A stretch of DNA of 64,000 bases from Aegilops tauschii subsp. strangulata (GCF_002575655.3 NC_053036.3:160432627-160496626); one strand, 5' to 3'. Counted from the first letter of the stretch, positions 21,461 to 33,997 are shown. A program made the numbers and translations. Notes: generated from the letters alone by a model not told the origin.

Positions 21461-22559
21461 TTATTCACTGTGTTCATCTACCTGCTTGTCCAAAAATGCT
21501 AGCTCAGTTAATATAAACTATAGGCGGCAAAAGAAAGTGAAGTTTTTTTAAATTTCAAACGTGGTTTATTTTTTACAAAATTAAATGTATTTACAAAGCC
21601 AAACATATCCCTAAAAAAAGCTGAACTTTCAAAATTTGCTAACAAACTTTTAAAGACTCGAACATCTTTTGAGAATCTGAAAGATTTTTGTAAAAGGGAA
21701 AAAACTTAAACCAAGAACATTTTTCGAAATGACAAACAACTTTTCCAAAATGTGAACATTTTTTAAAAAGAAGAACAAAATTGGCAAAAAAATGCACACT
21801 TTCTTAAATTGTCAATAGTTTTTTCAAAACGCGAAATTTTATGAAATACTCCCTCCGTCCGGAAATACTTGTCATTGAAATAAATGTATCTAGATGTATT
21901 TTAATTCTAGATACATCCATTTTCATCCATTTATGCGACAAGTATTTCCGGACGGAGGGAGTACCCGATAACTTTTTTTTCAATTTGAAAACAAAATACG
22001 AAAAAGTGGATTTTCTTAATTTGTGAATAAATTTAGAAAATAGGAACGTTTTATTGGAAATGCGGACACTTTTTGAATCTGAGAACAATTTTTGAAAACA
22101 GGAACATTTTCTGAAATCTGTGAACATTTTTTGAATTTGTGTACAAAACTAAGAAATGCAAACTTAAGAAATTTTAGACTTTTCTGAATTAATGAACATT
22201 TCTGGCAATGAAGTGAACAAATTTTGGAATAGTAAAACATTTTTCAAAATTCTGAACAAAATATGAAAACAGAAATAAAATCTGGAAAAATGAGCAAAGT
22301 TTATGAAATACAAATATTTTTAAATTGCAGAAAATTTGTTGAGAACAGAAATCAACTTGAAAAGGAAAAATGAAAGAAAATAAAGAAGAAAAGAAAACAA
22401 AAGAAAAAATGAAAGAAAATAAAGAAGAAAACAAAAGAAAAGGAAAAAAGGTGAGAAAAATAAAAAATAAAGATAATTAAGAGAAGTAGAAAAATCAGTT
22501 CAGGAACCTTGGTCCCAACACCAGTAGAAACCGTCCAGGAAACCAACTAGAAGGTTCCC
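21461..22559. repeat. AT-rich degenerate repeat DNA
   Basis: Many imperfect phrases of the type GAACATTTTTTGAAA and TGTGAACATTTT, then purine-rich AAAGAAGAAAAGAAAAC blocks around 22370-22460. A Stowaway lies inside. No gene. Confidence 0.6.
21849..21961. mobile_element. Stowaway MITE (Thalos-like)
   Basis: CTCCCTCCGTCCGGAAATAC at the left and its inverse at the right, flanked by TA (21847-21848 and 21962-21963). The 113-bp body contains the inverted TCTAGATGTATTTTAATTCT / CTAGATACATCC core typical of Triticeae Stowaways of this group. Confidence 0.92.
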
Positions 22560-23395
22560 AAAACCGGAAATGTGTATAAAGGAAATGTTAAATGTGTATA
22601 AAGGAAATGTTTCTCATATATACGAAAAATATATAGAAGGTGTATCAAAAAATGTTGATCATGTATTTAAAAAGTATATTAAAAATGTTTATAATATATA
22701 CGAAAAATGTATAACATACATTCAATAAAAGTACAAATGTTCCTGGTTATAAAACATACATTTGAAAATGCTAGTTCTGTATACAAAAAAGGTGTGAATA
22801 TAAAAGTATTCTTGATATATACAAAAAAGTACATTATATCTGAAGAAATGTTTATTTCCCGTAAAAAGAATCATGTTGTATTAGAAAATGTTGGCCATGT
22901 ATTGAAAAGTGTTAATATTATATATGAAAAATGTTAAATATGTATTAGAAGCTATTAAATATAAAAAAATATGTACAATGTATATGGAAAAGGTAGAAAT
23001 AAAAAATATAGATGTTTCAACAAATGACAATCATATATTTTTAAAATAAGAAGCAAGCAATAAAAACCAAAAAAGAATTAAAACCCCAAAAAATCCAACG
23101 CAGAAGAGTGGAAACAGAAAAACCAGAAAGCAACATAGAAAAAAATGAAGAATGTCGATGAAGTCCAAGGATGAACCAAATAAAAAGGAAGAGAAACAAA
23201 GAAAGAAAAACAAAAAACCGAGAAAGAAATAAGAAATTTAAGAAAAAAGAGAACACAGTGGAAACCATGAAAGAAATGAAGAAAATAGATGAAAAATGAA
23301 GAAAAACTTATAATAAAGAAAACCTATTAATAAACAGAAGAAGAGAAAGAAAAAATAAGGAAAAGGAAAAAAAGAATGGCAAAAGGCCAGTCCAC
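22560..23395. repeat. Degenerate AT-rich element
   Basis: Imperfect units such as ATGTGTATAAAGGAAATGTT and AATGTTGATCATGTAT, then a long purine-rich tract (about 23160-23375), ending near AAAGGCCAGTCCACTACTGAG. Same architecture as 20585-21370 and 35863-36890. Confidence 0.6.
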
Positions 23396-23401
23396 TACTG
23401 A

Positions 23402-23563
23402 GCAAGCAAGAAAAAGCTTGAGGCGAGACGAGAGCTGCTCTTGCAGTAAGCGAGGTATACCTGTCGTGTCGAGCGGCGGCACGCAAGCAAGAAAAAGCTT
23501 GAGGCGAGACGAGAGCTGCTCTTGCAGTAAGCGAGGTATACCTGTCGTGTCGAGCGGCGGCAC
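23402..23563. repeat. 81-bp perfect tandem duplication
   Basis: Two adjacent copies, 23402-23482 and 23483-23563, each starting GCAAGCAAGAAAAAGCTTG and containing GCGAGGTATACCTGTCGTG. They appear identical, so the event is recent. The sequence after the second copy (CTATACCTCGCC) inverts part of the unit. Confidence 0.92.
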
Positions 23564-23601
23564 GACTATACCTCGCCTTTTTTTGAGTAATCTTGTAACC
23601 T

Positions 23602-24783
23602 TTATTGAATCAAAGTAAGGTCCATAGGTACAATAGTTGGGTCATGAGGATTGCGCAACCAAACATGCCTACCTAAGGGAAGATTACATGCATACTTTGC
23701 GAGATTGTGTGCCTCAAAATTGAAGTTTCTACGCTCAAATAAAAACTTGCAAGAAGAAAAACTAGAACTACGAGCTAATATTTCATGTGTGATAGCTGCA
23801 TTCGAACAAAACATCCCCTGATTGATATCCTTGACTACGCCTTGGCAGTCGGAGGCAATAACCACGGCCTGAGCTTGAAGATCTTCTGCAAGTGCTATCC
23901 CTTCTCTGACAGCAAAAGTTTCTAAGATCGTTGGATCGACGATGCCGCCATAAACCATCGTAGAGGAACCAAGGTAGTGACCATGCTGGTCTCGACATAA
24001 CGTTGGCACTGCTCCACCGCGCATGTTCCTCGCTATGGCCCCATCCACATTTACCTTGAAAGCACTATCTTCTGGAGCAATCCATCGTTGGGCCTGGGCC
24101 GTGGCCGTAGCGCTCGCCCCCCTGGGAGACCCGCTCGGGAGCAGGTTTAAGTCTGCTAGGAAATTATCCACAAAGTTTATGGTATGTTGCGGGGGTTGGA
24201 AGATTGATTCATACACAACTTTTCTACGTGCGTACCAAATAGCCCACGTCGTCTCAGCCATCTTCATGAACTCAGGTTGATTCAGCCTGCTTTGTAGCTC
24301 AAATATCCACCTTTTGGCGCTCGGTTCTTCCAACTCTGTCATCCTCGTTACCAAGCTCTCACCTGAAAGTGCCCACACACATCTAGACATTGTACATGAG
24401 AGCAAGGCATGACGCCATGAGTCCTGGCAGTCACACAAAGGACACGTGTTATGTGTCGCCATGTTTCTATGATGCAAAACGTCCGAAGGCAGCGAATGAC
24501 GTGCCAATCTCCATAGAAAGATCCTGATTTTTGAAGGTATTGATAGCTTCCACAAAGCAGACCAAGCCCTTCCTTCCTCCTGCCCCGACGAGGCCCCCGG
24601 CCGGCCCTCCAGCGACTCTTCTCGTTGCAGCTTAGTACTCACCAAAAAATGGTATGCTGAACTCACAGCAAATCTTCCTTTTTTGTCCGGGTACCACGCC
24701 CAGAAATCCTCAATATTACTTGTGCAGACCGGTTTTTCAAGATGCATCCGCATCAAAATGACCGGACCAAGTCCTCGTTCCAT
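23602..24783 (-). pseudogene. LINE zf-RVT and RNase H region
   Basis: 393 open codons. About residues 40-150 match the plant zf-RVT pattern (WKLSIPSKIRIFLWRLARH, then TCPLCDCQDSWRHALLSC). About residues 235-380 form an RNase H domain: KVNVDGAIARNMRGG has the first Asp, ETFAVREG the Glu, and VIASDCQGV the second Asp. RNase H would remove RNA from the cDNA hybrid. The end TLIQ-stop lies close to the poly(A) end. The frame is open but belongs to a dead element. Confidence 0.85.
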
Positions 24784-25193
24784 GCACCTGTGGTTGGCTG
24801 TAATAGCTCCGCCACTTTCCTTGGTGGATTACTGACTAGAGACATTATAGGCCTTGGCGTGTGTTCTTTAGGGATCCAATTGTCCGCCCAAATATCTGTA
24901 GTCTGGCCATTACCGATCCGCCTTATAATTCCCTGTTTCATCACATCTCTTTCTTCAATTATCGCTCGCCAAATCTGGGAGGGACGGGGCCCCAGTTGAG
25001 CCTCTAGTAATGTTGTCTCAGGGAAATAACTCGCTTTGAGGATTCTGGCACTCAATGAGGTAGGTTCCTGAAAAATTCTCCACGCCTGGCGCGCCAATAA
25101 CGCAAGATTAAAAATCTCCAAGTCTCTGAAACCGAGCCCTCCCAAGTGTTTTGGTCTAACCATCACATCCCAAGAGACCCAAGCTGGCTTACG
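24753..25193 (-). pseudogene. LINE reverse transcriptase C-terminal part, right of the copia insertion
   Basis: Reads RKPAWVSWDVMVRPKHLGGL, then GFRDLEIFNLALLARQAWR. This is the conserved tail after the polymerase domain of plant LINEs (GGLGFRDL motif). It breaks exactly at the copia target duplication TTACG and resumes at 33772. Confidence 0.85.
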
Positions 25194-26910
25194 TGAAGGA
25201 AATGTGCCCTAGAGGCAATAATAAAGTTATTACTTATTTCCTTATATCATGATAAATGTTTATTATTCATGCTAGAATTGTATTAACCGGAAACATAATA
25301 CATGTGTGAATACATAGACAAACAGAGTGTCACTAGTATGCCTCTACTTGACTAGCTCGTTAATCAAAGATGGTTATGTTTCCTAGCCATAGACATAAGT
25401 TGTCATTTGATTAACGAGATCACCTCATTAGGAGAATGACGTGATTGACTTGACCCATTCCGTTAGCTTAGCACCCGATCGTTTAGTATGTTGCTATTGC
25501 TTTCTTCATGACTTATACATGTTCCTCTGACTATGAGATTATGCAACTCCCGTTTACCGGAGGAACACTTTGTGTGCTACCAAACGTCACAACGTAAATG
25601 GGTGATTATAAAGGTGCTCTCCAAAGGTACTTGTTGGGTTGGCGTATTTCGAGATTAGGATTTGTCACTCCGATTGTCGGAGAGGTATCTCTGGGCCCAC
25701 TCGGTAATGCACATCACTATAAGCCTTGCAAGCATTGTGACTAATAAGTTAGTTGCGGGATGATGTGTTACGGAACGAGTAAAGAGACTTGCCGGTAACG
25801 AGATTGAACTAGGTATCGAGATACCGACGATCGAATCTCGGGCAAGTAACATACTGATGACAAAGGGAACAACGTATGTTGTTATGCGGTCTGACCGATA
25901 AAGATCTTCGTAGAATATGTGGGAGCCAATATGGGCATCCAGGTCCCGCTATTGGTTATTGACCGGAGACGTGTCTCGGTCATGTCTACATAGTTCTCGA
26001 ACCCGTAGGGTCCGCACGCTTAAAGTTACGATGATAGTTTTATTATGAGTTTATGTATGTTGATGTACCGAAGGAGTTCGGAGTCCCGGATGAGATCGGG
26101 GACATGACGAGGAGTCTCGAAATGGTCGAGACATAAAGATCGATATATTGGACGACTATATTCGGACTTCGGAAAGGTTCCGAGTGATTCGGATATTTTT
26201 CGGAGTACCGGAGAGTTACGGGAATACGTATTGGGGCCTTATTAGGCCATACGGGAAAGAAGAAAAAGGGCCTCAAGGGTGGCCGCACCCCTCCCCTTGG
26301 TCTGGTCCGAATTGGACTAGGGAAGGGGGGCGCCCCCTTCCTTCCTTCTCTTTTTCCCTTCCTCTTTTCCTATTCCATATGGGAGGTGGAATCCTACTAG
26401 GACTAGGGAGTCCTAGTAGGACTCCACACTTGGTGCGCCCCCTCCTAGGGCCGGCCTCCTCCTCCCTTTCTCCTTTATATACGGGGGCAGGGGGTACCCC
26501 AGAGACACAACAATTGATCCTTGAGATCTTTTAGCCGTGTGCGGTGCCCCCCTCCACCAAATTACACCTCGATAATATCATTGCGGAGCTTAGGCGAAGC
26601 CCTGCGTCGGTAGAACATCATCATCGTCACCACGCCGTCGTGCTGACGAAACTCTCCCTCAACACTCGGCTGGATCGGAGTTCGAGGGACGTCATCGAGC
26701 TGAATGTGTGTAGAACTCGGAGGTGCCGTGCGTTCGGTACTTGATCGGTCGGATCGTGAAGACGTACGACTACATCAACCGCGTTGTGATAACGCTTCCG
26801 CTGTCGGTCTACGAGGGTACGTGGACAACACTCTCCCCTCTCGTTGCTATGCATCACCATGATCTTGCGTGTGCGTAGGAATTTTTTTGAAATTACTACG
26901 TTCCCCAACA
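25194..26910 (+). repeat. 5' LTR of the copia element
   Basis: 1717 bp, starting TGAAGGAAATGTGCCC and ending TTCCCCAACA. It lacks the 10 bp ACAGGTGTCT present in the 3' LTR. It holds an inverted repeat CCTACTAGGACT / AGTCCTAGTAGG (about 26392-26424) and the TATA box downstream of it. Confidence 0.95.
26473..26481 (+). promoter_or_regulatory. LTR TATA box
   Basis: CTTTATATACG in a GC-rich context about 50-80 bp after the CCTACTAGGACT hairpin. The same pair occurs in the 3' LTR (about 33333) and, inverted, in the solo LTR (about 38618-38626). This is the expected start region for the element's RNA. Confidence 0.7.
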
Positions 26911-26911
26911 G

Positions 26912-26927
26912 TGGCATCCGAGCCTGG
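26912..26927 (+). promoter_or_regulatory. Primer binding site (initiator-Met tRNA type)
   Basis: TGGCATCCGAGCCTGG one base after the 5' LTR. Copia elements of this group normally show TGGTATCAGAGCC, complementary to initiator tRNA-Met; two differences are present here. Confidence 0.75.
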
Positions 26928-28227
26928 TTTTATGCGTTGATGCTATGCACGAGTAGAACACAAGTGAGTTGTGGGCGATATAAGTCATACTGCTTACCAG
27001 CATGTCATACTTTGGTTCAGCGGTATTGTGAGATGAAGCGGCCCGGACCGACATTACGCGTATGCTTACGCGAGACTGGTTTCACCGTTCGGAGCACTCG
27101 TTGCTTAAAGGTGACTGGCGGGTGTCTGTCTCTCTCACTTTAGTTGAACCGAGTGTGGCTACGCCCGGTCCTTGCGAAGGTTAAAACAGCACCAACTTGA
27201 CAAACTATCGTTGTGGTTTTGATGCGTAGGTAAGAACGGTTCTTGCTAAGCCCGTAGCAGCCACGTAAAAATTGCAACAACAAAGTAGAGGACGTCTAAC
27301 TTGTTTTTGCAGGGCATGTTGTGATGTGATATGGTCAAGACATGATGTGATATAATGTGTTGTATGAGATGATCATGTTTTGTAACCGAGTTATCGGCAA
27401 CTGGCAGGAGCCATATGGTTGTCGCTTTATTGTATGAGATGCAATCGCCATGTAATAGTTTTACTTTATCACTAAGCGGTAGCGATAGTCGTAAAAGCAA
27501 TAAGTTGGCGAGACGAGAACGATGCTACGATGGAGATCAAGGTGTCGCGCCGGTGACGATGGTGATCATGACGGTGCTTCGGAGATGGAGATCACAAGCA
27601 CGGTGCTTCGGAGATGGAGATCACAAGCACAAGATGATGATGGCCATATCATATCACTTATATTGATTGCATGTGATGTTAATCCTTTATGCATCTTATC
27701 TTGCTTTGATTGACGGTAGCATTATAAGATGATCTCTCACTAAAATTTCAAGATAAAAGTGTTCTCCCTGAGTATGCACCGTTGCAAAAGTTCTTCGTGC
27801 TGAGACACCACGTGTTAATCGGGTGTGATAGGCTCTACGTTCAAATACAACGGGTGCAAAACAGTTGCACACGCGGAATACTCAGGTTAAACTTGACGAG
27901 CCTAGCATATACAGATATGGCCTCGGAACACAGAGACCGAAAGGTCGAGCATGAATCATATAGTAGATATGATCAACATAGTGATGTTCACCATTGAAAC
28001 TACTCCATCTCACGTGTTAATCGGACATGGTTTAGTTGCTTTGGATCACGTAATCACTTAGATGATTAGAGAGATGTCTATCTAAGTGGGAGTTCTTAAG
28101 TAATATGATTAATTGAACTTAAATTTATCATGAACTTAGTCCTGATAGTATTTTGCAAATTATGTTGTAGATCAATAGCTCGCGTTGTTGCTTCCCTGTG
28201 TTTATTTTTTGTTCCTAGAGAAAAATT
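26928..28227 (+). other. Untranslated leader of the copia element
   Basis: 1.3 kb between primer site and gag ATG with no sustained frame. It holds a 26-bp tandem repeat around 27570-27625 (GGTGCTTCGGAGATGGAGATC, repeated). Confidence 0.6.
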
Positions 28228-28995
28228 ATGTTGAAAGATGTTAGTAGCAAAGATGCGGATTGGATCCGTGATCTGAGGATTATCCTCATTGCTGCACAGA
28301 AAAATTATGTCCTTGATGCACCGCTAGGTGACAGACCTATTGCAGGAGCAGATCCAGACGTTATGAACGTTTGGCTAGCTCAATATGATGACTACTTGAT
28401 AGTTTAGTGCACCATGCTTAACGGCTTAGAATCGGGACTTCAAAGACGTTTTGAACGTCATGGACCATATGAGATGTTCCAGGAGTTGAAGTTAATATTT
28501 CAAGCAAATACCCGAGTTGAGAGATATGAAATCTCCAACAAGTTCTATAGCTAAAAGATGGAGGAGAATCGCTCAACTAGTGAGCATGTGCTCAGATTGT
28601 CTGGGTACTACAATCGCTTGAATCAAGTGGGAGTTAATCTTCCAGATAAAATAGTGATTGACAGAATTCTCTAGTCACCATCACCAAGTTAGTAGAACTT
28701 CGTGATGAACTATAGTATGCAAGGGATGACGAAAGTAATTCCCGAGCTCTTCGTGATGCTGAAATCGACGAAGGTAGAAATCAAGAAAAACATCAAGTGT
28801 TGATGGTTGACGAGACCACTAGTTTCAAGAAAAGGGCAAAGGGAAGAAGGGGAACTTCAAAAAGAACGGCAAGCAAGTTGCTACTCAAGTGAAGAAGCCC
28901 AAGTCTGTACCTAAGCCTGAGACTAAGTGCTTCTACTGCAAAGGGACTGGTCACTGGAGGCGAAACTGCCCCAAGTATTTGGTGGATAAGAAGGA
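28228..28995 (+). pseudogene. copia Gag with zinc knuckle
   Basis: From ATG 28228 the frame reads MLKDVSSKDADWIRDLR and shows the usual UBN2-type Gag text, but stops appear near 28406 and 28551 with further damage around 28670. The zinc knuckle CFYCKGTGHWRRNCPKYL is intact near 28930-28985. Gag would form the virus-like particle. The protease that should follow is mostly lost. Confidence 0.8.
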
Positions 28996-29293
28996 TGGCA
29001 AAGTGAACAAAAGTATATTGGATATACATGTTATTGATGTGTACTTACTAGTGTTTATAGCAACCCCTCAGTATTTGATACTGGTTCAGTTGCTAAAGAG
29101 TAGTAACTTGAAAATGGGAGTTGCAGAATAAACAGAGACTAGTAAAAGGCGAGGTGACGATGTGTGTTGGAAGTAGTTCCAAGATTGATATGATCATCAT
29201 CGCACACTCCCTATACTTTCGGGATTAGTGTTGAAACTAAATAAGTGTTATTTGGTGTTTGCGTTGAGCATGAATATGATTTGATCATGTTTA

Positions 29294-30293
29294 TTGCAAT
29301 ACGGTTATTCATTTAAGTTAGAGAACAATTATTGTTCTGTTTACATGAATAAAAAACCTTCTATGGTCATACACACCAACGAAAATGGTTTGTTGGATCT
29401 CGATCGTAGTGATACACATATTCATAATAATGAAGCCAAAAGATGCAAAGTTAATAATGATAGTGCAACTTATTTGTGGCACTGCCGTTTAGGTCATATT
29501 GGTGTAAAGCGCATGAAGAAACTCCATACTGATGGGATTTTGGAATCACTTGATTATGAATCACTTGATGCTTGCGAACCGTGCCTCATGGGCAAGATGA
29601 CTAAAACGCCGTTCTCCGGAACTATGGAGAGAGCAACAGATTTGTTGGAAATCATACATACAGATGTGTGTGGTCCGATGAATATTGAGGCTCGTGGCGG
29701 ATATCGTTATTTTCTCACCTTCACAGATGATTTGAGCAGATATGGGTATATCTACTTAATGAAACATAAGTCTGAAACATTTGAAAAGTTCAAAGAATTT
29801 CAGAGTGAAGTTGAAAATCATCGTAACAAGAAAATAAAATTCCTACGATCTGATCGTGGAGGAGAATATTTGAGTTACGAGTTTGGCCTTCAGTTAAAAC
29901 AATGTGAAATAGTTTCACTACTCACGCCACCTGGAACACCATAGTGTAATGGTGTGTCCGAACGTCATAACCGTACTTTATTGGATAGTGCAATCTATGA
30001 TGTCTCTTACCAATTTACCACTATCGTTTTGGGGTTATGCATTAGAGACAACTACATTCACGTTAAATAGGGCACCATCAAAATCCGTTGAGACGAAGCC
30101 TTATGAACTGTGGTTTGGTAAGAAACCAAAGTTGTCGTTTCTTAAAGTTTGGGGTTGTGATGCTTATGTGAAAAAGTTTCATCCTGATAAGCTCAAACCC
30201 AAATCAGAGAAATGTGTCTTCATAGGATACCCAAAGGAGACAGTTGGGTACACCTTCTATCACAGATCCGAAGGCAAGACAGTCGTTGCTTAG
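29294..30293 (+). pseudogene. copia pre-integrase and integrase
   Basis: Two open pieces separated by a stop at about 29942. The pre-integrase motif WHCRLGHIG and CEPCLMGKM give the HHCC zinc site. The core follows with Asp in IIHTDVCGPM and FLRSDRGGEY. The second piece holds the remainder with the LPLSFWGYAL and FLKVWGCDAYV motifs. It would insert cDNA into the genome. The stop and frame damage inactivate it. Confidence 0.85.
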
Positions 30294-30349
30294 TATGGAT
30301 CCTTTCTAGAGAAGGAGTTTCTCTCGAAAGAAGTGAGTGGGAGGAAAGT

Positions 30350-31730
30350 AGAACTTGATGAGGTAACTGTACCTGCTCCCTTATTGGAAAGTAGTTCATC
30401 ACAGAAATCTGTTCCTGTGACTCCTACACCAATTAGTGAGGAAGTTAATGATGATGATCATGTAACTTCAGATCAAGTTACTACCAAACCTCGTAGGTAA
30501 ACCAGAGTGAGATCCACACCAGAGTGGTACGGTAATCCTGTTCTGGAGGTCATGTTATTTGACCATGACGAACCTACGAACTATGAGGAAGCGATGATGA
30601 GCCCAGATTCCGGGAAATGGCTTGAGGCCATGAAATCTGAGATGAGATCCATGTATGAAGAACAAAGTATGGACTTTAGTTGACTTGCCCAATGATCGGC
30701 GAGCCATTGAGATTAAATGGATCTTCAAGAGGAAGACAAACAGTTATAGTAGTGTTACTGTCTACAAAGCTAGAATTGTCGCAAAAAGGTTTTCGACAAG
30801 TTCAAGGTGTTGACTACGATGAGAGTTTCTCACTCGTATCTATGCTTAAGTCTGTCCGAATCATGTTAGCAATTGCCGCATTTTATGAAATCTGGCAAAT
30901 GGATAAACAAAACTGCATTCCTTAATGGATTTATTAAAGAAGAGTTGTATATGATGCAACCAGAAGGTTTTGTCAATCCTAAAGGTGCTCACAAAATATG
31001 CAAGCTCCAGCGATCCATCTATGGACTGGTGCAAGCATCTCGGAGTTGGAATATACACTTTGATAAGTTGATCAAAGGATATAGTTTTATACAGACTTGC
31101 GGTGAAGCCTGTATTTACAAGAAAGTGAGTGGGAGCACTACAGCATTTCTGATAAGTATATATGAATGACATATTGTTGATCGGAAATAATGTAAAATTA
31201 TTCTGCAAAGCATAAAGGAGTGTTTGAAAGGAGTTTTTCAAAGAAAGACCTCGGTGAAGCTGCTTACATATTGAGCATCAAGATCTATAGAGATAGATCA
31301 AGACGCTTGATAAGTTTTTTCAATGAGTACATACCTTAACAAGATTTTGAAGTAGTTCAAAATACAACAGTCAAAGAAAGAGTTCTTGCCTGTGTTAGAA
31401 GGTATGAAATTGAGTAAGACTCAAAGCCCGACCACGGCAGAAGATAGAAAGAGAATGAAAGTCATTCCCTATGCCTTGGCCATAGGTTCTATAAAGTATG
31501 CCATGCTGTGTACCAAATCTATTGTATACCCTACACTGATTTTGGCAAGGGAGTACAATAGTGATCTAGGAGTAGATCACTGGACAGCGGTCAAAATTAT
31601 CCTTAGTGGAATAAGGAAATGTTTCTCGACTATGGAAGTGACAAAAGGTTCGTCGTAAAGGGTTACGTCGATGCAAGTTTTGACACTAATCTAGATGACT
31701 CTAAAGTCTCGGTCTAGATACATATTGAAA
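30350..31730 (+). pseudogene. copia reverse transcriptase and RNase H remnants
   Basis: Frames 30680-30925, 30873-31169 and 31386-31658 carry pieces of RVT_2 (GFRQVQGVDYDESFS; ICKLQRSIYGLVQASRSW). The region of the catalytic YVDD box near 31150-31170 is frameshifted. RNase H is cut short after DASFDTNLDDSK (about 31670-31705) by a deletion of roughly 60 codons compared with the second copia element in this window. Confidence 0.8.
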
Positions 31731-31874
31731 GTGGGAGCAATTAGCTAGAGTAGCTCCGTGCAGAGCATTGTAGACATAGAGATTTGCAAAATACTTACGG
31801 ATCTGAATGTGACAGACCCGTTGGCTAAAATTATCTCACAATCAAAACATGATCACACCTTAGTACTCTTTGGG

Positions 31875-32044
31875 TGTTAATCACATAGCGATGTGAACTA
31901 GATTATTGACTCTAGTAAACCCTTTGAGTGTTAGTCACATAGAGATGTGAACTATGGGTGTTAATCACATGGTGATGTGAATTATTGATGTTAAATCACA
32001 TGGCGATGTGAACTAGATTATTGACTCTAGTGCAAGTGGGAGAC
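31875..32044 (+). repeat. Four TCACAT/ATGTGA dyads followed by the polypurine tract
   Basis: TCACATAGCGATGTGA (31881), TCACATAGAGATGTGA (31935), TCACATGGTGATGTGA (31965) and TCACATGGCGATGTGA (31996) each form a 6-bp dyad with a 4-bp spacer. They lie within about 165 bp of the polypurine tract AAGTGGGAGA at 32034-32043, which primes plus-strand DNA next to the 3' LTR. Confidence 0.8.
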
Positions 32045-33771
32045 CGAAGGAAATATGCCCTAGAGGCAATAATAAAGTTATTATTTATTTCCTTATATCA
32101 TGATAAATGTTTATTATTCATGCTAGAATTGTATTAACCGGAAACATAATACATGTGTGAATACATAGACAAACAGAGTGTCACTAGTATGCCTCTACTT
32201 GACTAGCTCGTTAATCAAAGATGGTTATGTTTCCTATCCATAGACATAAGTTGTCATTTGATTAACAAGATCACCTCATTAGGAGAATGACGTGATTGAC
32301 TTGACCCATTCCGTTAGCTTAGCACCCGATCGTTTAGTATGTTGCTATTGCTTTCTTCATGACTTATACATGTTCCTCTGACTATGAGATTATGCAACTC
32401 CCGTTTACCGGAGGAACACTTTGTGTGCTACCAAACGTCACAACGTAAATGGGTGATTATAAAGGTGCTCTACAGGTGTCTCCAAAGGTACTTGTTGGGT
32501 TGGCGTATTTCGAGATTAGGATTTGTCACTCCGATTGTCGGAGAGGTATCTCTGGGCCCACTCGGTAATGCACATCACTATAAGCCTTGCAAGCATTGTG
32601 ACTAATAAGTTAGTTGCGGGATGATGTGTTACGGAACGAGTAAAGAGACTTGCCGGTAACGAGATTGAACTAGGTATCGAGATACCGACGATCGAATCTC
32701 GGGCAAGTAACATACTGATGACAAAGGGAACAACGTATGTTGTTATGCGGTCTGACCGATAAAGATCTTCGTAGAATATGTGGGAGCCAATATGGGCATC
32801 CAGGTCCCGCTATTGGTTATTGACCGGAGACGTGTCTCGGTCATGTCTACATAGTTCTCGAACCCGTAGGGTCCGCACGCTTAAAGTTACGATGATAGTT
32901 TTATTATGAGTTTATGTATGTTGATGTACCGAAGGAGTTCGGAGTCCCGGATGAGATCGGGGACATGACTAGGAGTCTCGAAATGGTCGAGACGTAAAGA
33001 TCGATATATTGGACGACTATATTCGGACTTCGGAACGGTTCCGAGTGATTCGGGTATTTTTCGGAGTACCGGAGAGTTACGGGAATACGTATTGGGCCTT
33101 ATTGGGCCATACGGGAAAGAAGAAAAAGGGCCTCAAGGGTGGCCGCACCCCTCCCCTTGGTCTGGTCCGAATTGGACTAGGGAAGGGGGGCGCCCCCTTC
33201 CTTCCTTCTCTTTTTCCCTTCCTCTTTTCCTATTCCATATGGGAGGTGGAATCCTACTAGGACTAGGGAGTCCTAGTAGGACTCCACACTTGGTGCGCCC
33301 CCTCCTAGGGCCGGCCTCCTCCTCCCTTGCTCCTTTATATACGGGGGCAGGGGGGTACCCCAGAGACACAACAATTGATCCTTGAGATCTTTTAGCCGTG
33401 TGCGGTGCCCCCCTCCACCAAATTACACCTCGATAATATCATTGCGGAGCTTAGGCGAAGCCCTGCGTCGGTAGAACATCATCATCGTCACCACGCCGTC
33501 GTGCTGACGAAACTCTCCCTCAACACTTGGCTGGATCAGAGTTCGAGGGACGTCATCGAGCTGAACGTGTGTAGAACTCGGAGGTTCCGTGCATTCGGTA
33601 CTTGATCGGTCGGATCGTGAAGACGTACGACTACATCAACCGCGTTGTGATAACGCTTCCGCTGTCGGTCTACGAGGGTACGTGGACAACACTCTCCCCT
33701 CTCGTTGCTATGCATCACCATGATCTTGCGTGTGCGTAGGAATTTTTTTGAAATTACTACGTTCCCCAACA
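32045..33771 (+). repeat. 3' LTR of the copia element
   Basis: 1727 bp, beginning CGAAGGAAATATGCCC, so the expected initial T is now C. It ends TTCCCCAACA and is followed by TTACG. Confidence 0.93.
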
Positions 33772-33997
33772 TTACGCTCACCTTGTTTGCATCCTCACCA
33801 AAACTTCCGGATAATTGCCTTTATATGATCACATAAGCCTCTCGGGAGTTTAAAGCATGACATAGAGTACACAGGGATCGCCTGGGCTACCGATTTAATG
33901 AGCACCTCCTTACCGCCTGCAGATAGGCATTTGCTCTTCCATCCTTTGACCTTATCCCAAACTCGATCGTTGAGATATTTGAAGGTTCCGCTCTTGT
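33772..33997 (-). pseudogene. LINE reverse transcriptase tail, left of the copia insertion
   Basis: The minus strand reads GTFKYLNDRVWDKVKGWKSK, then LSAGGKEVLIKSVAQAIPVY, the typical thumb/tail of plant LINE RT. A TGA replaces a Trp codon in RKFWWG near 33800. At about 33997 it is joined directly to endonuclease-side sequence, so about 2 kb of RT is deleted. Confidence 0.8.

Larger units (their letters stand above)
25194..33771 (+). mobile_element. Complete Angela/BARE-type copia retrotransposon, coding region degenerate
   Basis: 5' LTR 25194-26910, 3' LTR 32045-33771, target duplication TTACG (25189-25193 and 33772-33776). The primer site is next to the 5' LTR and the polypurine tract next to the 3' LTR. 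Domain order is gag, zinc knuckle, integrase, RT, as in copia. The LTRs differ by roughly 15-20 substitutions and one 10-bp indel by eye (about 1%), so the insertion is fairly recent. The internal region has many stops and deletions, so it was probably copied from an already defective, trans-mobilised source. Confidence 0.95.
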
